Below are positions 8,234-16,130 of a stretch of 38,695 nucleotides of DNA, one piece after another. The first letter of the stretch is position 1. Each line of letters starts with the position of its first letter. Made by a program: the position numbers and the translations under genes. The stretch comes from CAYGZM01 sp964354365 (GTDB lineage Bacteria; Planctomycetota; Phycisphaerae; Sedimentisphaerales; Anaerobacaceae): the NCBI GenBank assembly GCA_964354365.1, contig CAYGZM010000020.1, positions 1-38,695 on the forward strand. The letters are read 5' to 3'. The notes under the pieces are model-generated. The model did not search any database. It was not told the origin of the DNA and saw nothing but the letters and a program-made list of their open reading frames with translations.

Positions 8234-10243
8234 TCAATTCGCGCGTTTGCCCATACGGCCCGGCCCAACAAGCAACAGGGCGGTCCGCGGCGGCATCGAA
8301 AGGACGATATTTCCGTTGCCGTCTGTCGCAGCCGGCCCAATCCGCCCGGAGACGGGGTCGGCGGCCAGCCACGCGGAGGCGTTTTGCGCCGTGACGGCGC
8401 CGTTATATTCCTCCGCCGCCACGTTGACAATAAGCAATATATCTTTCCCGTCCCGAACGAATCGCCCGACTACAATCCGGTTGTTGGGGCTGCCCAATGC
8501 GCCGCTGCCGTACAGCGCAGCCAATGCATCCATCTGAGCATTGCCGTCCGCGCCGTCCGCAAGGACCTTCCCGCCGGATGCTTTGAAGAGATTCATTTTC
8601 TCGGCTGCCGATTTAGGCATCTCAACGCCAGCGGGCAGAACCAGGGCGTCAAAAGCCAGCCCGTTGACAACGATACGCCCCTCACGCACCTCGGCCGCTG
8701 CGAGCAGTTCGTGGTCAATCAGCGCAAAGGAAACCTGTCTGCGGGTTGTATGCTCGCCGAGCGACATAAACGAATTGACGACCGTCTTCATTCTATCGTT
8801 CTGCGAGTTGAGCGTCAGCGGTTCCGCGACAGGTCTGTACTCGCCCCAGACGTCATAGATCGGGTAGTAGAGCAGGACCCGCGGCACCGGCCGGGCGTCG
8901 CGCAGCAATGAATTGAGCCGACCGACGAAATCGCAATAAGCGCGGTACTCTCTCGGCGGGCGGGCAGCGTGGCTGTAATAGAGCGTGAACTCAGTGACGC
9001 CGAGCGCCGCCTGCCACGCGGCGCTCGCGCACATATCGGCCAAGGGGGCCGGCCCCTTTTTCGCCATAGTCTCGGAAAAATCGCTCACCTCAGTCATAAC
9101 CCGGCGTCCGCCGTTGAAAATGGCCGCCGACGCCGGCAGGCTTGCAGTGAGCCAGCCGCTGTAGATTACCGCCTCCGGATTTGACGTGAGCATATCCAAG
9201 CCGGGGATGTCCATCTGCATAAGCATCTTGAGCGGGTTGCCTTCCAGCGGGACGCCGTGCAGCGGCTGCTCCTCCCATAAGATGTGTCCGGACGAGGCGA
9301 CCTTGCGTGAGCCGGTCCACCGGCGGATTTGCCCGTAATAGCGCTCCGCGAGCAGGTCCGTCACCAGCGCCCAGAATTGCCGGCGGACTTGGCGGTCGGC
9401 CTCGCCGTCACCCTCGAAGAGACTTTTTCGCACGGTCAGGATGTCCTCGCCGTACCGCTGGCGATACCTTTGCGGCAGGTCCGCCACCCAGGGCGCCGAC
9501 GGCAGCGGCTTGAGACTCTCATCGAGCGGATCGCCGACGCGGACGGTTTTTCTGACCTCTTCGGGGAGCTGGCCTATGTTCACGGCCATCAGGGAAGGCT
9601 CATCGGTGAAGAAGGCTTGAATCGTTCCGCCGAAGTGGTCTTTGAGCCGTGCCCAGTACGCCTCGTGCGTTATCTTGATAAAGCTCTCGACGGCTTCGCG
9701 GTCGAGCAGGTTCGTAAAACGCCGGGCCGCGTAAAAGTTGTTGCTCGCGTGCGTATGCTCGTAGGATGCACGCAGGGCGAAAGGCTCCGGCAGCGAGCTA
9801 TCGTAGGCGAGGGCGAGCGCCTCGAATTTCGGATTCTGCTGCAGCACCAGCCCTCCCGCCGCCCCGCTCGGATACCCGTCCTCGTCGTATATCCATACGA
9901 CCAGCCCCGTATCCCGGCAGGCCTCCACCGCCTTGATTAGCGTCTGCCAGTGCGTCTCGGACCGCATGTATTCACTGAAGCTGACGTTGCAGACGATGCC
10001 GCCCAGGCCAAGCTCCTTGAGCTTCGTCATTGCTTCGGGCGTGGCCTGGGCGGGCGGCACGCCGTGGACTATCTGCAAGGGACGCAGCTCCGCGGGCGGG
10101 TCGGACCAGGCCGCCAGCCATTCCGCGGGCAATTCGAAAGCGGGCCGTTCCTCACGCGCGTTCTGGGCAGCAACCGCCGGCAGGGCTATCGCGAGCACGG
10201 CAGCGGTGAGGAGCAAGGCAAGTTTGCGAATGAATCGGCCCAT
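8234..10243 (-). CDS. Secreted glycoside hydrolase, GH106-like
   Basis: The 669-residue product starts with a clear Sec signal peptide (about residues 6-27, ending AVAAQ). The N-terminal half looks like a TIM barrel: LGGIVCNVSFSEYM, then VVWIYDEDGYPSGAAGG and FFTDEPSL, which carry plausible catalytic acids. The WIYDE-x-GYPSGxAGG block resembles GH106 alpha-L-rhamnosidases and related uncharacterised families. The C-terminal third has a glutamine-amidotransferase-like segment (PRVLLYYPIYDVWGEY ... FDALVLPAGVEMP) seen in several glycosidases. The substrate is not known. The ATG overlaps the dapL stop as TAATG, which indicates translational coupling. That is an odd partner for a secreted glycosidase. 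Confidence 0.7.
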   Translation of the reverse strand: MGRFIRKLALLLTAAVLAIALPAVAAQNAREERPAFELPAEWLAAWSDPPAELRPLQIVHGVPPAQATPEAMTKLKELGLGGIVCNVSFSEYMRSETHWQTLIKAVEACRDTGLVVWIYDEDGYPSGAAGGLVLQQNPKFEALALAYDSSLPEPFALRASYEHTHASNNFYAARRFTNLLDREAVESFIKITHEAYWARLKDHFGGTIQAFFTDEPSLMAVNIGQLPEEVRKTVRVGDPLDESLKPLPSAPWVADLPQRYRQRYGEDILTVRKSLFEGDGEADRQVRRQFWALVTDLLAERYYGQIRRWTGSRKVASSGHILWEEQPLHGVPLEGNPLKMLMQMDIPGLDMLTSNPEAVIYSGWLTASLPASAAIFNGGRRVMTEVSDFSETMAKKGPAPLADMCASAAWQAALGVTEFTLYYSHAARPPREYRAYCDFVGRLNSLLRDARPVPRVLLYYPIYDVWGEYRPVAEPLTLNSQNDRMKTVVNSFMSLGEHTTRRQVSFALIDHELLAAAEVREGRIVVNGLAFDALVLPAGVEMPKSAAEKMNLFKASGGKVLADGADGNAQMDALAALYGSGALGSPNNRIVVGRFVRDGKDILLIVNVAAEEYNGAVTAQNASAWLAADPVSGRIGPAATDGNGNIVLSMPPRTALLLVGPGRMGKRAN

Positions 10244-11472
10244 TAGATCTTTGCGAAGCGCTCCAGTGCATCCTTGACGCTGTCGGGCCGGCCAAACGCC
10301 GTCAGGCGGACAAATCCTTCGCCGGCCGCGCCGAATCCGGCCCCGGGCGTGCAGACGACGTGGGCCTTGTTCAGCAGCAGGTCGAAGAACTCCCACGAGC
10401 CTGTCTCGTCGGGCGTTTTGAGCCAGAGATACGGTGCGTTGACGCCGCCATAGATTGTGTAGCCGAGCTTGGCGAGCGTCTCGCGGATGAGCTTGGCGTT
10501 GGCCATATAGATTTCGATAATCCGGCGGACCTGTTTTTTGCCTTGCGGGCTATAGACCGCCGCTGCGCCCGCCTGCGTGACGTACGAGACGCCGTTGAAC
10601 TTCGTGCAGTGCCGCCGGCCCCAGACCGGGTTGACATCGACCGCCTTTCCGGCCTTGGTATAGGCCCTCAATTGCTTTGGTATGACTGTGAACGCGCAGC
10701 GAACGCCGGTAAATCCCGCCGTCTTCGAGAAGCTGCGGAATTCGATGGCGACGTCTTTGGCGTCGTCAATCTCATAAATCGAATGCGGTATATTCGCGTC
10801 GCTGATATATGCCTCATAAGCAGCGTCGAAGAGGATTATCGCCTTGTTTTTTCTGGCATACTCGACCCACCCGGCCAACTGCTCCTTCGTCGCCACCGCC
10901 CCGGTGGGATTATTCGGGAAGCAAAGGTAAATGATATCGACCTTCTGCTTCGGCGGCTCCGCCACAAAACCATTGGCCTCGGTGCACGGCATATATACTA
11001 TCCCATCGTACATGCCTTGCCCCGCCGGTCCGCCCGTACGACCGGCCATAACGTTCGTATCGACATAGACCGGATACACCGGGTCCGTCACGGCAACGAT
11101 GTTATCCAAGCCGAATACCTCCTGGATATTGCCGGTATCGCACTTGGCCCCGTCGCTGATGAATATCTCATCCAATTCGACTTCCACGCCGCGAGAGGCG
11201 AAGTCGTTCTTTCGTATCGCCTCGCGGAGAAACTCGTAGCCGATGCCGCCGTCGTCGTAGCCGTGGAAGGTCTCGGCCCGGCCCATCTCGTCCGCCGCTT
11301 TTTTCATCGCCTCGACAACCGCCGGCACCAACGGCTCAGTAACATCCCCAATCCCCATACTGATTATCCTGGCATCGGGATTGGCTTTCTGGAACGCCCG
11401 TTTCCTCCGCCCAATCTCAGGAAACAAATACCCCGCCTGTAACTTCAAAAAGTTCTCATTTATCCGTGCCAT
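10243..11472 (-). CDS. dapL: LL-diaminopimelate aminotransferase
   Basis: DapL converts tetrahydrodipicolinate directly to LL-diaminopimelate, the one-step branch of lysine and peptidoglycan-precursor synthesis used by chlamydiae, plants and many planctomycetes. The 409-residue product matches the family length. It is a PLP fold-type I enzyme with the PLP lysine in SFSKTAGFTGVRC (Lys250). Other landmarks are GIGDVTEPL, FISDGAKCDTGNI, VTDPVYPVYVDTNVMAGRTG and FPNNPTGAV. I chose the ATG at 11472 (AAGG seven bases upstream). The frame is open to 11619 only because it reads through a dispersed palindrome that translates as MSLRAKRSN. It is first in the run with the glycosidase, folK-dNK and panC. 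Confidence 0.96.
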   Translation of the reverse strand: MARINENFLKLQAGYLFPEIGRRKRAFQKANPDARIISMGIGDVTEPLVPAVVEAMKKAADEMGRAETFHGYDDGGIGYEFLREAIRKNDFASRGVEVELDEIFISDGAKCDTGNIQEVFGLDNIVAVTDPVYPVYVDTNVMAGRTGGPAGQGMYDGIVYMPCTEANGFVAEPPKQKVDIIYLCFPNNPTGAVATKEQLAGWVEYARKNKAIILFDAAYEAYISDANIPHSIYEIDDAKDVAIEFRSFSKTAGFTGVRCAFTVIPKQLRAYTKAGKAVDVNPVWGRRHCTKFNGVSYVTQAGAAAVYSPQGKKQVRRIIEIYMANAKLIRETLAKLGYTIYGGVNAPYLWLKTPDETGSWEFFDLLLNKAHVVCTPGAGFGAAGEGFVRLTAFGRPDSVKDALERFAKI

Positions 11473-11539
11473 TCTGCGACCTTGTTGCTCGTTAGTGCTT
11501 ATTGTTGCCACGTGCTCTGTGATTCGTGACCGGCGCATT

Positions 11540-11617
11540 GTCATTGCGAGGCCTGAAAGGCCGTGGCAATCTCTGACCTTCGAGCGATAGAGATTGCTTC
11601 GCTTCGCTCGCAATGAC
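11540..11617. repeat. Dispersed palindrome, long GTCATTGCGAG class
   Basis: Perfect 11-bp ends, GTCATTGCGAG (11540-11550) and CTCGCAATGAC (11607-11617), enclose a second inverted pair, GCAATCTC and GAGATTGC. It extends the dapL reading frame artificially upstream. Confidence 0.85.
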
Positions 11618-11831
11618 ATTCGTCAGTTAGACTGCTCCAGAACACTATATTCCGTTCTGTCGCTCCCGCAGACTTATGCCCGCAAAAGCGGTTAGTGCGA
11701 ATTCTCAACTGCTGGACAAACCACGGATTCGTCCTGCCGGAGCCGGACGCTGCACACTCGACGCCGGAGATAGCGATTGTAGTCCCTACCGACCCTCAAG
11801 TCAACCTCCTTAGCCGCATGATTGCCCGCGT

Positions 11832-11864
11832 GCCATCCTCAAGCCTAAAGGGCTTGGGGATGGC
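11832..11864. repeat. Dispersed palindrome, GCCATCCTCAAGCC class
   Basis: GCCATCCTCAAGCC and GGCTTGGGGATGGC form a hairpin with a 5-nt loop and one mismatch. The same class recurs at 19844-19896, 23055-23090 and as a tandem array at 33662-33780. Confidence 0.85.
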
Positions 11865-11898
11865 TGAGTTGTCACTTATAGCAAGACCTACGCACATT

Positions 11899-11933
11899 GT
11901 CATGCTGAGTCCCCTGGGGACGAAGCATCCGGA
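11899..11933. repeat. Dispersed palindrome, GTCATGCTGAGTCCCC class
   Basis: Contains the inverted pair TCCCC/GGGGA and the flanks GTCATGCTGAG and CGAAGCATCC, a layout like the element inside mod (26289-26325). Confidence 0.5.
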
Positions 11934-12058
11934 CTCAGAATCAGATATCACTCTGCTCGCCTTATGTCATTGCCGCGAAATTTGGCCCCAGGTGCGTCAG
12001 GGAACCGGAATCCAGAATGCAAGACCACAAGTGGAAACGAAGACCTGTATGACGACTT

Positions 12059-12649
12059 TCACGGGGGCAGTATAGGTATGCCCATCTCCTTCAGCGCATA
12101 CCTTTCTGAAATCTTCATTCCAAGCATTGCCCAAATGAATAAGCCTATCGAGACAATTGCCTCAAGAGCGAAGAACAAGCATATGGCGGGATTCCAGTGG
12201 AAGAACAGAAAGAACACCATCAGTCCAAGAAGTATCAGGACAAAGCTCACGTCCAGGATGGTCCAAGCCCAGAAAAAGGCACCTCGCCACGTTGCTGTGA
12301 ACCGGTGTGCCAACTTCATTTCCCAGATCACAAGAGGCTCATTGGAGAGTAGATTTATTTTCTTCTCCAGGGCCTTGATGTACCCGATATACACAGTTAG
12401 GCAGGCCCAATAAGACACCGCAAGAATGAACAAGAAAAAGGCCGCCTGTGTCAGAGCGAATAGAACCCAAGTCACCCGCACGTTCGGTACAGTCGGGTCA
12501 CCCTTCATATGAAGGGTTAAGAAGCCTCCTATCGCACTAAGGAACAAGAGAATCACTCTGTGGAGGCGTCCTTCAATCAGTTTGTTCTCGGTACGCATCA
12601 TCTTGCGTTCCTTCAGTAAAATCTGTATCGTGTCATCCTTGTCAGGCAT
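12059..12649 (-). CDS. Four-helix integral membrane protein, unknown function
   Basis: The 196-residue product has a charged N-terminus (MPDKDDTIQILLKER) and four hydrophobic segments. These are near VILLFLSAIGGFL, VLFALTQAAFFLFILAVSYWA, SFVLILLGLMVFFLFF and AICLFFALEAIVSIGLFIWA. A basic and acidic loop separates the second and third. I do not recognise a family. The start at 12649 is set by GGAGG seven bases before the ATG. The longer frame to 12709 lacks a ribosome site. It is followed on the same strand, further upstream, by two other small envelope proteins, with no clear shared promoter. Confidence 0.75.
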   Translation of the reverse strand: MPDKDDTIQILLKERKMMRTENKLIEGRLHRVILLFLSAIGGFLTLHMKGDPTVPNVRVTWVLFALTQAAFFLFILAVSYWACLTVYIGYIKALEKKINLLSNEPLVIWEMKLAHRFTATWRGAFFWAWTILDVSFVLILLGLMVFFLFFHWNPAICLFFALEAIVSIGLFIWAMLGMKISERYALKEMGIPILPP

Positions 12650-12728
12650 GCTCAGGCCTCCGTATCTGATAACTACTGCTTGTCGCCACCCGCCAAACTC
12701 ACACGCCAAAGGCCATTGGTTCAGAGGC

Positions 12729-13196
12729 TCATTTGTACGGCGGGGGTTTCTGTGCTCTTACCCATGCGCCGGTTTTTCTGCCTCGGCCGAACCAGAACGC
12801 AAAAACAGCGCCGAGCAGGATCAGGACCTGCGTGAAGCGGGTCAGTTCGTGGATGTGCCTCAGAAAGTAGAAAAGGCTCTTATCGACGATGAAAGGCGCG
12901 AAGCGCCACTCGGCAAATATCCCCGCCGCCAACCCTAAAATAGCGCATACAGTCCCCAGACCGGTCGATTTTCGCCCCGAAAGCGCCCCGCAGCCGACCC
13001 CGGCGAGCGCGCCCGGCAGGACAATCGCATAGAACCCCTGCCCCGCAATCGCCACGAACAGCAAATAACCCAGAAATGCGCCGACCACAGCACCGCCAAG
13101 ACCAAGCACTATCCCCACGATGGGGCAGCCACTCCCCGGCGCGGCTTGTTCTCCGCCCTTGCTACCGCCTTGCGAATCAGAACACACTTTACTCAT
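12729..13196 (-). CDS. Small membrane protein, unknown function
   Basis: The 155-residue product has a polar N-terminus with Gly/Ser/Gln, then three or four hydrophobic segments. The most visible are PIVGIVLGLGGAVVGAFLGYLLFVAIAG, YAIVLPGALAGVGCGALSG, LGTVCAILGLAAGIFAEW and VLILLGAVFAFWFG. The glycine-rich helices resemble small planctomycete proteins of unknown function. GGAG lies seven bases before the ATG. It is 37 bp downstream of the lipoprotein gene at 13234-13701 and probably co-transcribed with it. Confidence 0.75.
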   Translation of the reverse strand: MSKVCSDSQGGSKGGEQAAPGSGCPIVGIVLGLGGAVVGAFLGYLLFVAIAGQGFYAIVLPGALAGVGCGALSGRKSTGLGTVCAILGLAAGIFAEWRFAPFIVDKSLFYFLRHIHELTRFTQVLILLGAVFAFWFGRGRKTGAWVRAQKPPPYK

Positions 13197-13233
13197 AACG
13201 TATCTCCGTTTCGTGATGAGATACCCGCCCGGA

Positions 13234-13701
13234 TCAGAGGCCCTCCACCCCGTCTGCTGGAGCGACTTGTCGCACCACAGTCTGTTTCTCTCTCCTCAGA
13301 ACGTAATACTTGGGTTTCATCCCGCGAATCGTCACATCCCCGCTCATCCATTCGAGGAACAGGTAATCTTCGCCTCCAATTTTCTTGATGATGTACAGGG
13401 CTGTTGTATTGTCTCCACTGTGGTAAACTCGCCCTTTCGTCCATGTCCAGAACGCCTTGTGCGTTTTGCCATTTGGCTGAAATACAAACTCTTTTAGATA
13501 GAGGTCCCCCTTGAAGCTCTTGAGTCCCGGCTTGAAATCATCGATATTCGTAACGAAATCGATGCTTATCCAGCGCCCGATAACGCGAGGGTCGTTCTTA
13601 AATGCGGCGATTCCCTCCGAATGTCTCGTGTTTTCGGCGGTTCGGCAACCGCATATTGATAGCAGGCCTATAACGCTGATGATTGTTGCTGTTGAACGCA
13701 T
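13234..13701 (-). CDS. Lipoprotein with a BlaR1/M56-associated C-terminal-type domain
   Basis: The 155-residue product has a lipoprotein signal (hydrophobic stretch then ICGC, lipidated Cys about residue 19) and one domain of about 115 residues. The features are IGRWISIDFVTNIDDF, KGDLYLKEFVF, GKTHKAFWTWTKGRVYH, DYLFLEWMSGDVTIRGMKPKYYVLRR. From memory, the same WTWTKG ... EWKSGDYxIRGxKPxYYV pattern occurs at the C-terminus of some M56/BlaR1-type regulatory peptidases and as stand-alone proteins. The ligand is unknown. AAGGAGG lies six bases upstream of the ATG. Confidence 0.72.
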   Translation of the reverse strand: MRSTATIISVIGLLSICGCRTAENTRHSEGIAAFKNDPRVIGRWISIDFVTNIDDFKPGLKSFKGDLYLKEFVFQPNGKTHKAFWTWTKGRVYHSGDNTTALYIIKKIGGEDYLFLEWMSGDVTIRGMKPKYYVLRREKQTVVRQVAPADGVEGL

Positions 13702-14025
13702 TCTTCGCCTCCTTACTGAACGACTACAGTTCGGTTCTGATGCAAAGTCCCGGGTGTCTTCCCTTATCTTGTCAGCCTGATTTTACATCGTTCCCGGAGG
13801 CTCGCAAGCAAAAAATGCTCCACTCGCTGCAACAACCGGCGAATCACACACGGCAAAAACCTGCGCCCAAATCGAATACCCGTTCTCCACCGAATAGATA
13901 TCACAAATGATAGATGGAATTCTCAGGGCAGGTATGGTATTCTATTGGAAATGAAGTTAAGTCCCGATTTGTCGGGACAGCTAAACCGGGCACGTAGATG
14001 CGAATTCCCAGATGGAAGGTGTGTT
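13702..14025. other. Divergent intergenic region, no gene seen
   Basis: The gap separates the minus-strand lipoprotein from the plus-strand DUF4177 gene. A short inverted repeat, GTCCCGAT/GTCGGGAC, lies near 13962-13979. A possible 27-codon upstream extension of the DUF4177 frame crosses this repeat and is not believed. Promoters must lie here but none stands out. Confidence 0.5.
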
Positions 14026-14226
14026 ATGAATGTGCAATGGGAATATAAGACGGTTATGATTAAAGCTACGGGCTGGTTTGCGGGAGGTAAGGTTGATGCG
14101 GAGGTCATGAACGACAAGCTCAACGCCCTCGGCAGCGAGGGCTGGGAACTGGCCTGCGGTTTCGACACCAACAAGCTCTACGGCGAAACACGCGACGTCG
14201 TTCTGATTTTCAAAAGACCCAGGTAA
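14026..14226 (+). CDS. DUF4177 family small protein
   Basis: The 66-residue product starts MNVQWEYKTVMIKATGW and ends DVVLIFKRP. It contains LNALGSEGWELACG, the hallmark of DUF4177, a small alpha/beta domain of unknown function. AAGGTG precedes the ATG at 14026. The in-frame start at 13945 is rejected because it would add residues from an intergenic palindrome. A truncated copy of this gene's start lies at 16022-16044. Confidence 0.8.
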   Translation: MNVQWEYKTVMIKATGWFAGGKVDAEVMNDKLNALGSEGWELACGFDTNKLYGETRDVVLIFKRPR

Positions 14227-14334
14227 CTTCGCCGCCCAAAGCCTGTACACAGAACAAGATCGCCTTGACGCTTTCGTACACCGGCCCAACCGCCACGATC
14301 CGGAGCATGGGCCCCTATTACATGAAGGGAATGC

Positions 14335-14511
14335 TCAATCGTTCTGCCCGAGGACGTTCCATTCGCAACAGACGAGCCATCCATCTTTGGTCTCGTTTAT
14401 CCGGCACCTTATGGCCCCGGCCATGATGCGTATTTCGACTTCCCCCTTTAACTTTTCCTTAGTTACGTCCTTCGAAGAAAAGGGTTCTTTGGTAGTTACT
14501 GTTGCAGGCAT
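14335..14511 (-). CDS. 58-residue protein, unknown function
   Basis: A 59-codon frame with a strong ribosome site: AAAGGAGA lies five bases before the ATG. The N-terminal half is Lys/Thr/Glu rich (MPATVTTKEPFSSKDVTKEK). The C-terminal half (EIRIMAGAIRCRINETKDGW, then LVCCEWNVLGQND) looks like a small beta-sheet domain with three Cys. It begins 20 bases after the stop of the lipoprotein gene at 14531-15469, so the two probably share a transcript. I do not recognise a family. Confidence 0.62.
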   Translation of the reverse strand: MPATVTTKEPFSSKDVTKEKLKGEVEIRIMAGAIRCRINETKDGWLVCCEWNVLGQND

Positions 14512-14530
14512 ATCTGTCTCCTTTCGTTAG

Positions 14531-15469
14531 TTACGGCACTTTTAACGCGGCCTCCCATGCATCAAGGTTTTCATCCTTCCTTTTCCCCACTGCAGCTATC
14601 ATCTTTAGCATTGAACGAGCTACACCCCCGTCCGTAAATCTTCTGTCCGTGGGGTCTCTAAGCTTGACAATTTTATCAATTGTGGGATCCTTGACAGGGG
14701 GATTCTTATTTAGTGCAATCGCATTAGCGTCGCTAAGCCCATCAATGTCGATAATAATCTGCTTGACTCGGTTCTGACGTTCGCCTTCAAGAAATTCTCC
14801 TGCTCTCTTTTCAACGACTACCACTTTTAAGTCTTCATCTGCCTTCCTTGAGTTAGCTCCGGCTTCTTCAACAATTGCACTTATCGCACCGGGGATTGTA
14901 CCTGCGAAAAAGTAGTCTTCAACTCCGATCAAGGCCTCGTTCAGCGGGTATACGTCAACTCCATCCAACATATCTCCTCGAAGCTTGACTAATACCTTCT
15001 TTCTCAGAGCAATCATCTGCGAGAGAAGTGCCGGCATTGTTTTCTCGAAAAACACGTTCTTGTCCCAAGATGTCTTAGCCCCCGTGACGCCTCCTGATAC
15101 GGCGGACAGGGCCTGAGATGTACCCAAACTCGAGACAACGGAGCCAGCCGCGCCCAGTCCAAGCAGTGTCAAATCGGTACCTATGGCGGAACTCACTCCT
15201 TCACGGTAGAGTTTCTGTTGAAAGATGTTGAAATGAAGATCAATCGCTCGAATACGGGCATATACAATTCTATTCCTCAAGCTCGTCTTTTCGTTTGGAT
15301 CGTTCGAATCCTCATACTCCTTAATCATGTTTGGGTCGAAGTACTTCTCGAGATGGTCGAGTTCAGCCTCAACATCCCCGGATCGCGAAGGATACCCGTC
15401 GAAACTGGTGCACCCGCAAAGAGACATCGAAAACATCAGCGAAATCATATAAATCAGTGTTTTCTTCAT
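14531..15469 (-). CDS. Hypothetical lipoprotein
   Basis: The 312-residue product has a lipoprotein signal (MKKTLIYMISLMFSMSLCGC, lipidated Cys at about residue 20). It is followed by a mainly helical body rich in charged residues. One glycine/serine-rich hydrophobic segment (TLLGLGAAGSVVSSLGTSQALSAV as two adjoining parts) could be a membrane-active hairpin. A long helical region follows (ALLSQMIALRKKVLVKL). Similar uncharacterised lipoproteins occur in several Gram-negative groups, but I cannot name the family. AGGTGA lies upstream of the ATG. The 58-residue gene follows closely downstream. Confidence 0.72.
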   Translation of the reverse strand: MKKTLIYMISLMFSMSLCGCTSFDGYPSRSGDVEAELDHLEKYFDPNMIKEYEDSNDPNEKTSLRNRIVYARIRAIDLHFNIFQQKLYREGVSSAIGTDLTLLGLGAAGSVVSSLGTSQALSAVSGGVTGAKTSWDKNVFFEKTMPALLSQMIALRKKVLVKLRGDMLDGVDVYPLNEALIGVEDYFFAGTIPGAISAIVEEAGANSRKADEDLKVVVVEKRAGEFLEGERQNRVKQIIIDIDGLSDANAIALNKNPPVKDPTIDKIVKLRDPTDRRFTDGGVARSMLKMIAAVGKRKDENLDAWEAALKVP

Positions 15470-16021
15470 CCTGTCACCTCTATTTTGATAAATTCCTTAT
15501 TGAACGTCACGCAAGCCATCTACACTTTGCCAGACTGCGTGCGTATCACTTCCGCATTGCAGCCTGCATTTGCTCTCTTGCTCGTCAGAGCATAATTACT
15601 TACCGTCCCCGTGTTAGGCTTTTGGGCCCGTCGTGAACGACAATCTTTTGGCTCTGGCGCAATAATCCCAGGTGTATCCTCGTAGCTGCTGTGAGCTTAC
15701 ACGATTTCGCCGCGCCGCGAAAGAAAAAAATGGGAGAAAATCGCAAAAAAAGCTCATGCCGTATAGATTACTGCCCTACGGCCGGATTACCTAAATTACC
15801 AGCCGGCAAAACCACCCTCACATCGCATCCCTGCCCGCCAAAGCACCCATTTGCCCCGTGGTGCATCAGATACAGATTCTCACCCGCCTTGGGAATTTCA
15901 CCGTCCCGCCCGGATTGATAGCGTGAAATCTGACGACAAATATGTTATCCTGTCAGAACTGAAGCTAATATTCGGCAGCTAAGCCCCGTGTAATGAAGGA
16001 ACTAACAGCCAAGAGGTGCTC

Positions 16022-16044
16022 GTTATGAATGCCCAATGGGAATA
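16022..16044 (+). pseudogene. Remnant of a DUF4177 gene start
   Basis: GTTATGAATGCCCAATGGGA matches the start of the intact DUF4177 gene at 14022-14041 with two differences, preserving the M-N-x-Q-W-E start. A stop codon then follows at once. A GGTG-type ribosome site is also conserved. Too short to code for anything, so probably a decayed partial copy. Confidence 0.5.
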
Positions 16045-16053
16045 ATTGGTAGG

Positions 16054-16069
16054 ATGGGCTTCAGCCCAT
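16054..16069. repeat. Short palindrome ATGGGCT-TC-AGCCCAT
   Basis: Two perfect 7-bp arms around TC lie directly after the DUF4177 remnant. It resembles dispersed GGGCTTCAGCCC-type intergenic repeats. Confidence 0.6.
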
Positions 16070-16130
16070 GCAGTCCTTATGAGGTTACAAAAGTCATATA
16101 TCCGGATTCGTACATAGGAGACATAACCTG

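Larger units (their letters stand above)
11473..12058. other. Gene-free region with three dispersed palindromes
   Basis: This 586-bp stretch upstream of dapL holds three unrelated palindromic repeats (11540-11617, 11832-11864, 11899-11933). I see no convincing gene. A plus-strand open frame at 11695-12075 has no ribosome site and reads through two of the repeats. Confidence 0.7.
15470..16130. other. Divergent intergenic region with gene remnant and palindrome
   Basis: No intact gene is visible in this 661-bp stretch. It contains a remnant of a DUF4177 gene start (16022-16044) and a 16-bp palindrome (16054-16069). The leader of the oxidoreductase gene lies at the right end. An open frame at 15691-15918 has no ribosome site or recognisable composition. 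Confidence 0.6.

Noticed and set aside
10360..11442. 360-codon plus-strand frame opposite dapL
   Set aside because: Arg/Leu-rich antisense shadow of a well-recognised DapL gene.
11695..12075. 126-codon plus-strand frame in the region upstream of dapL
   Set aside because: Crosses two dispersed palindromes, lacks a ribosome site and resembles no protein.
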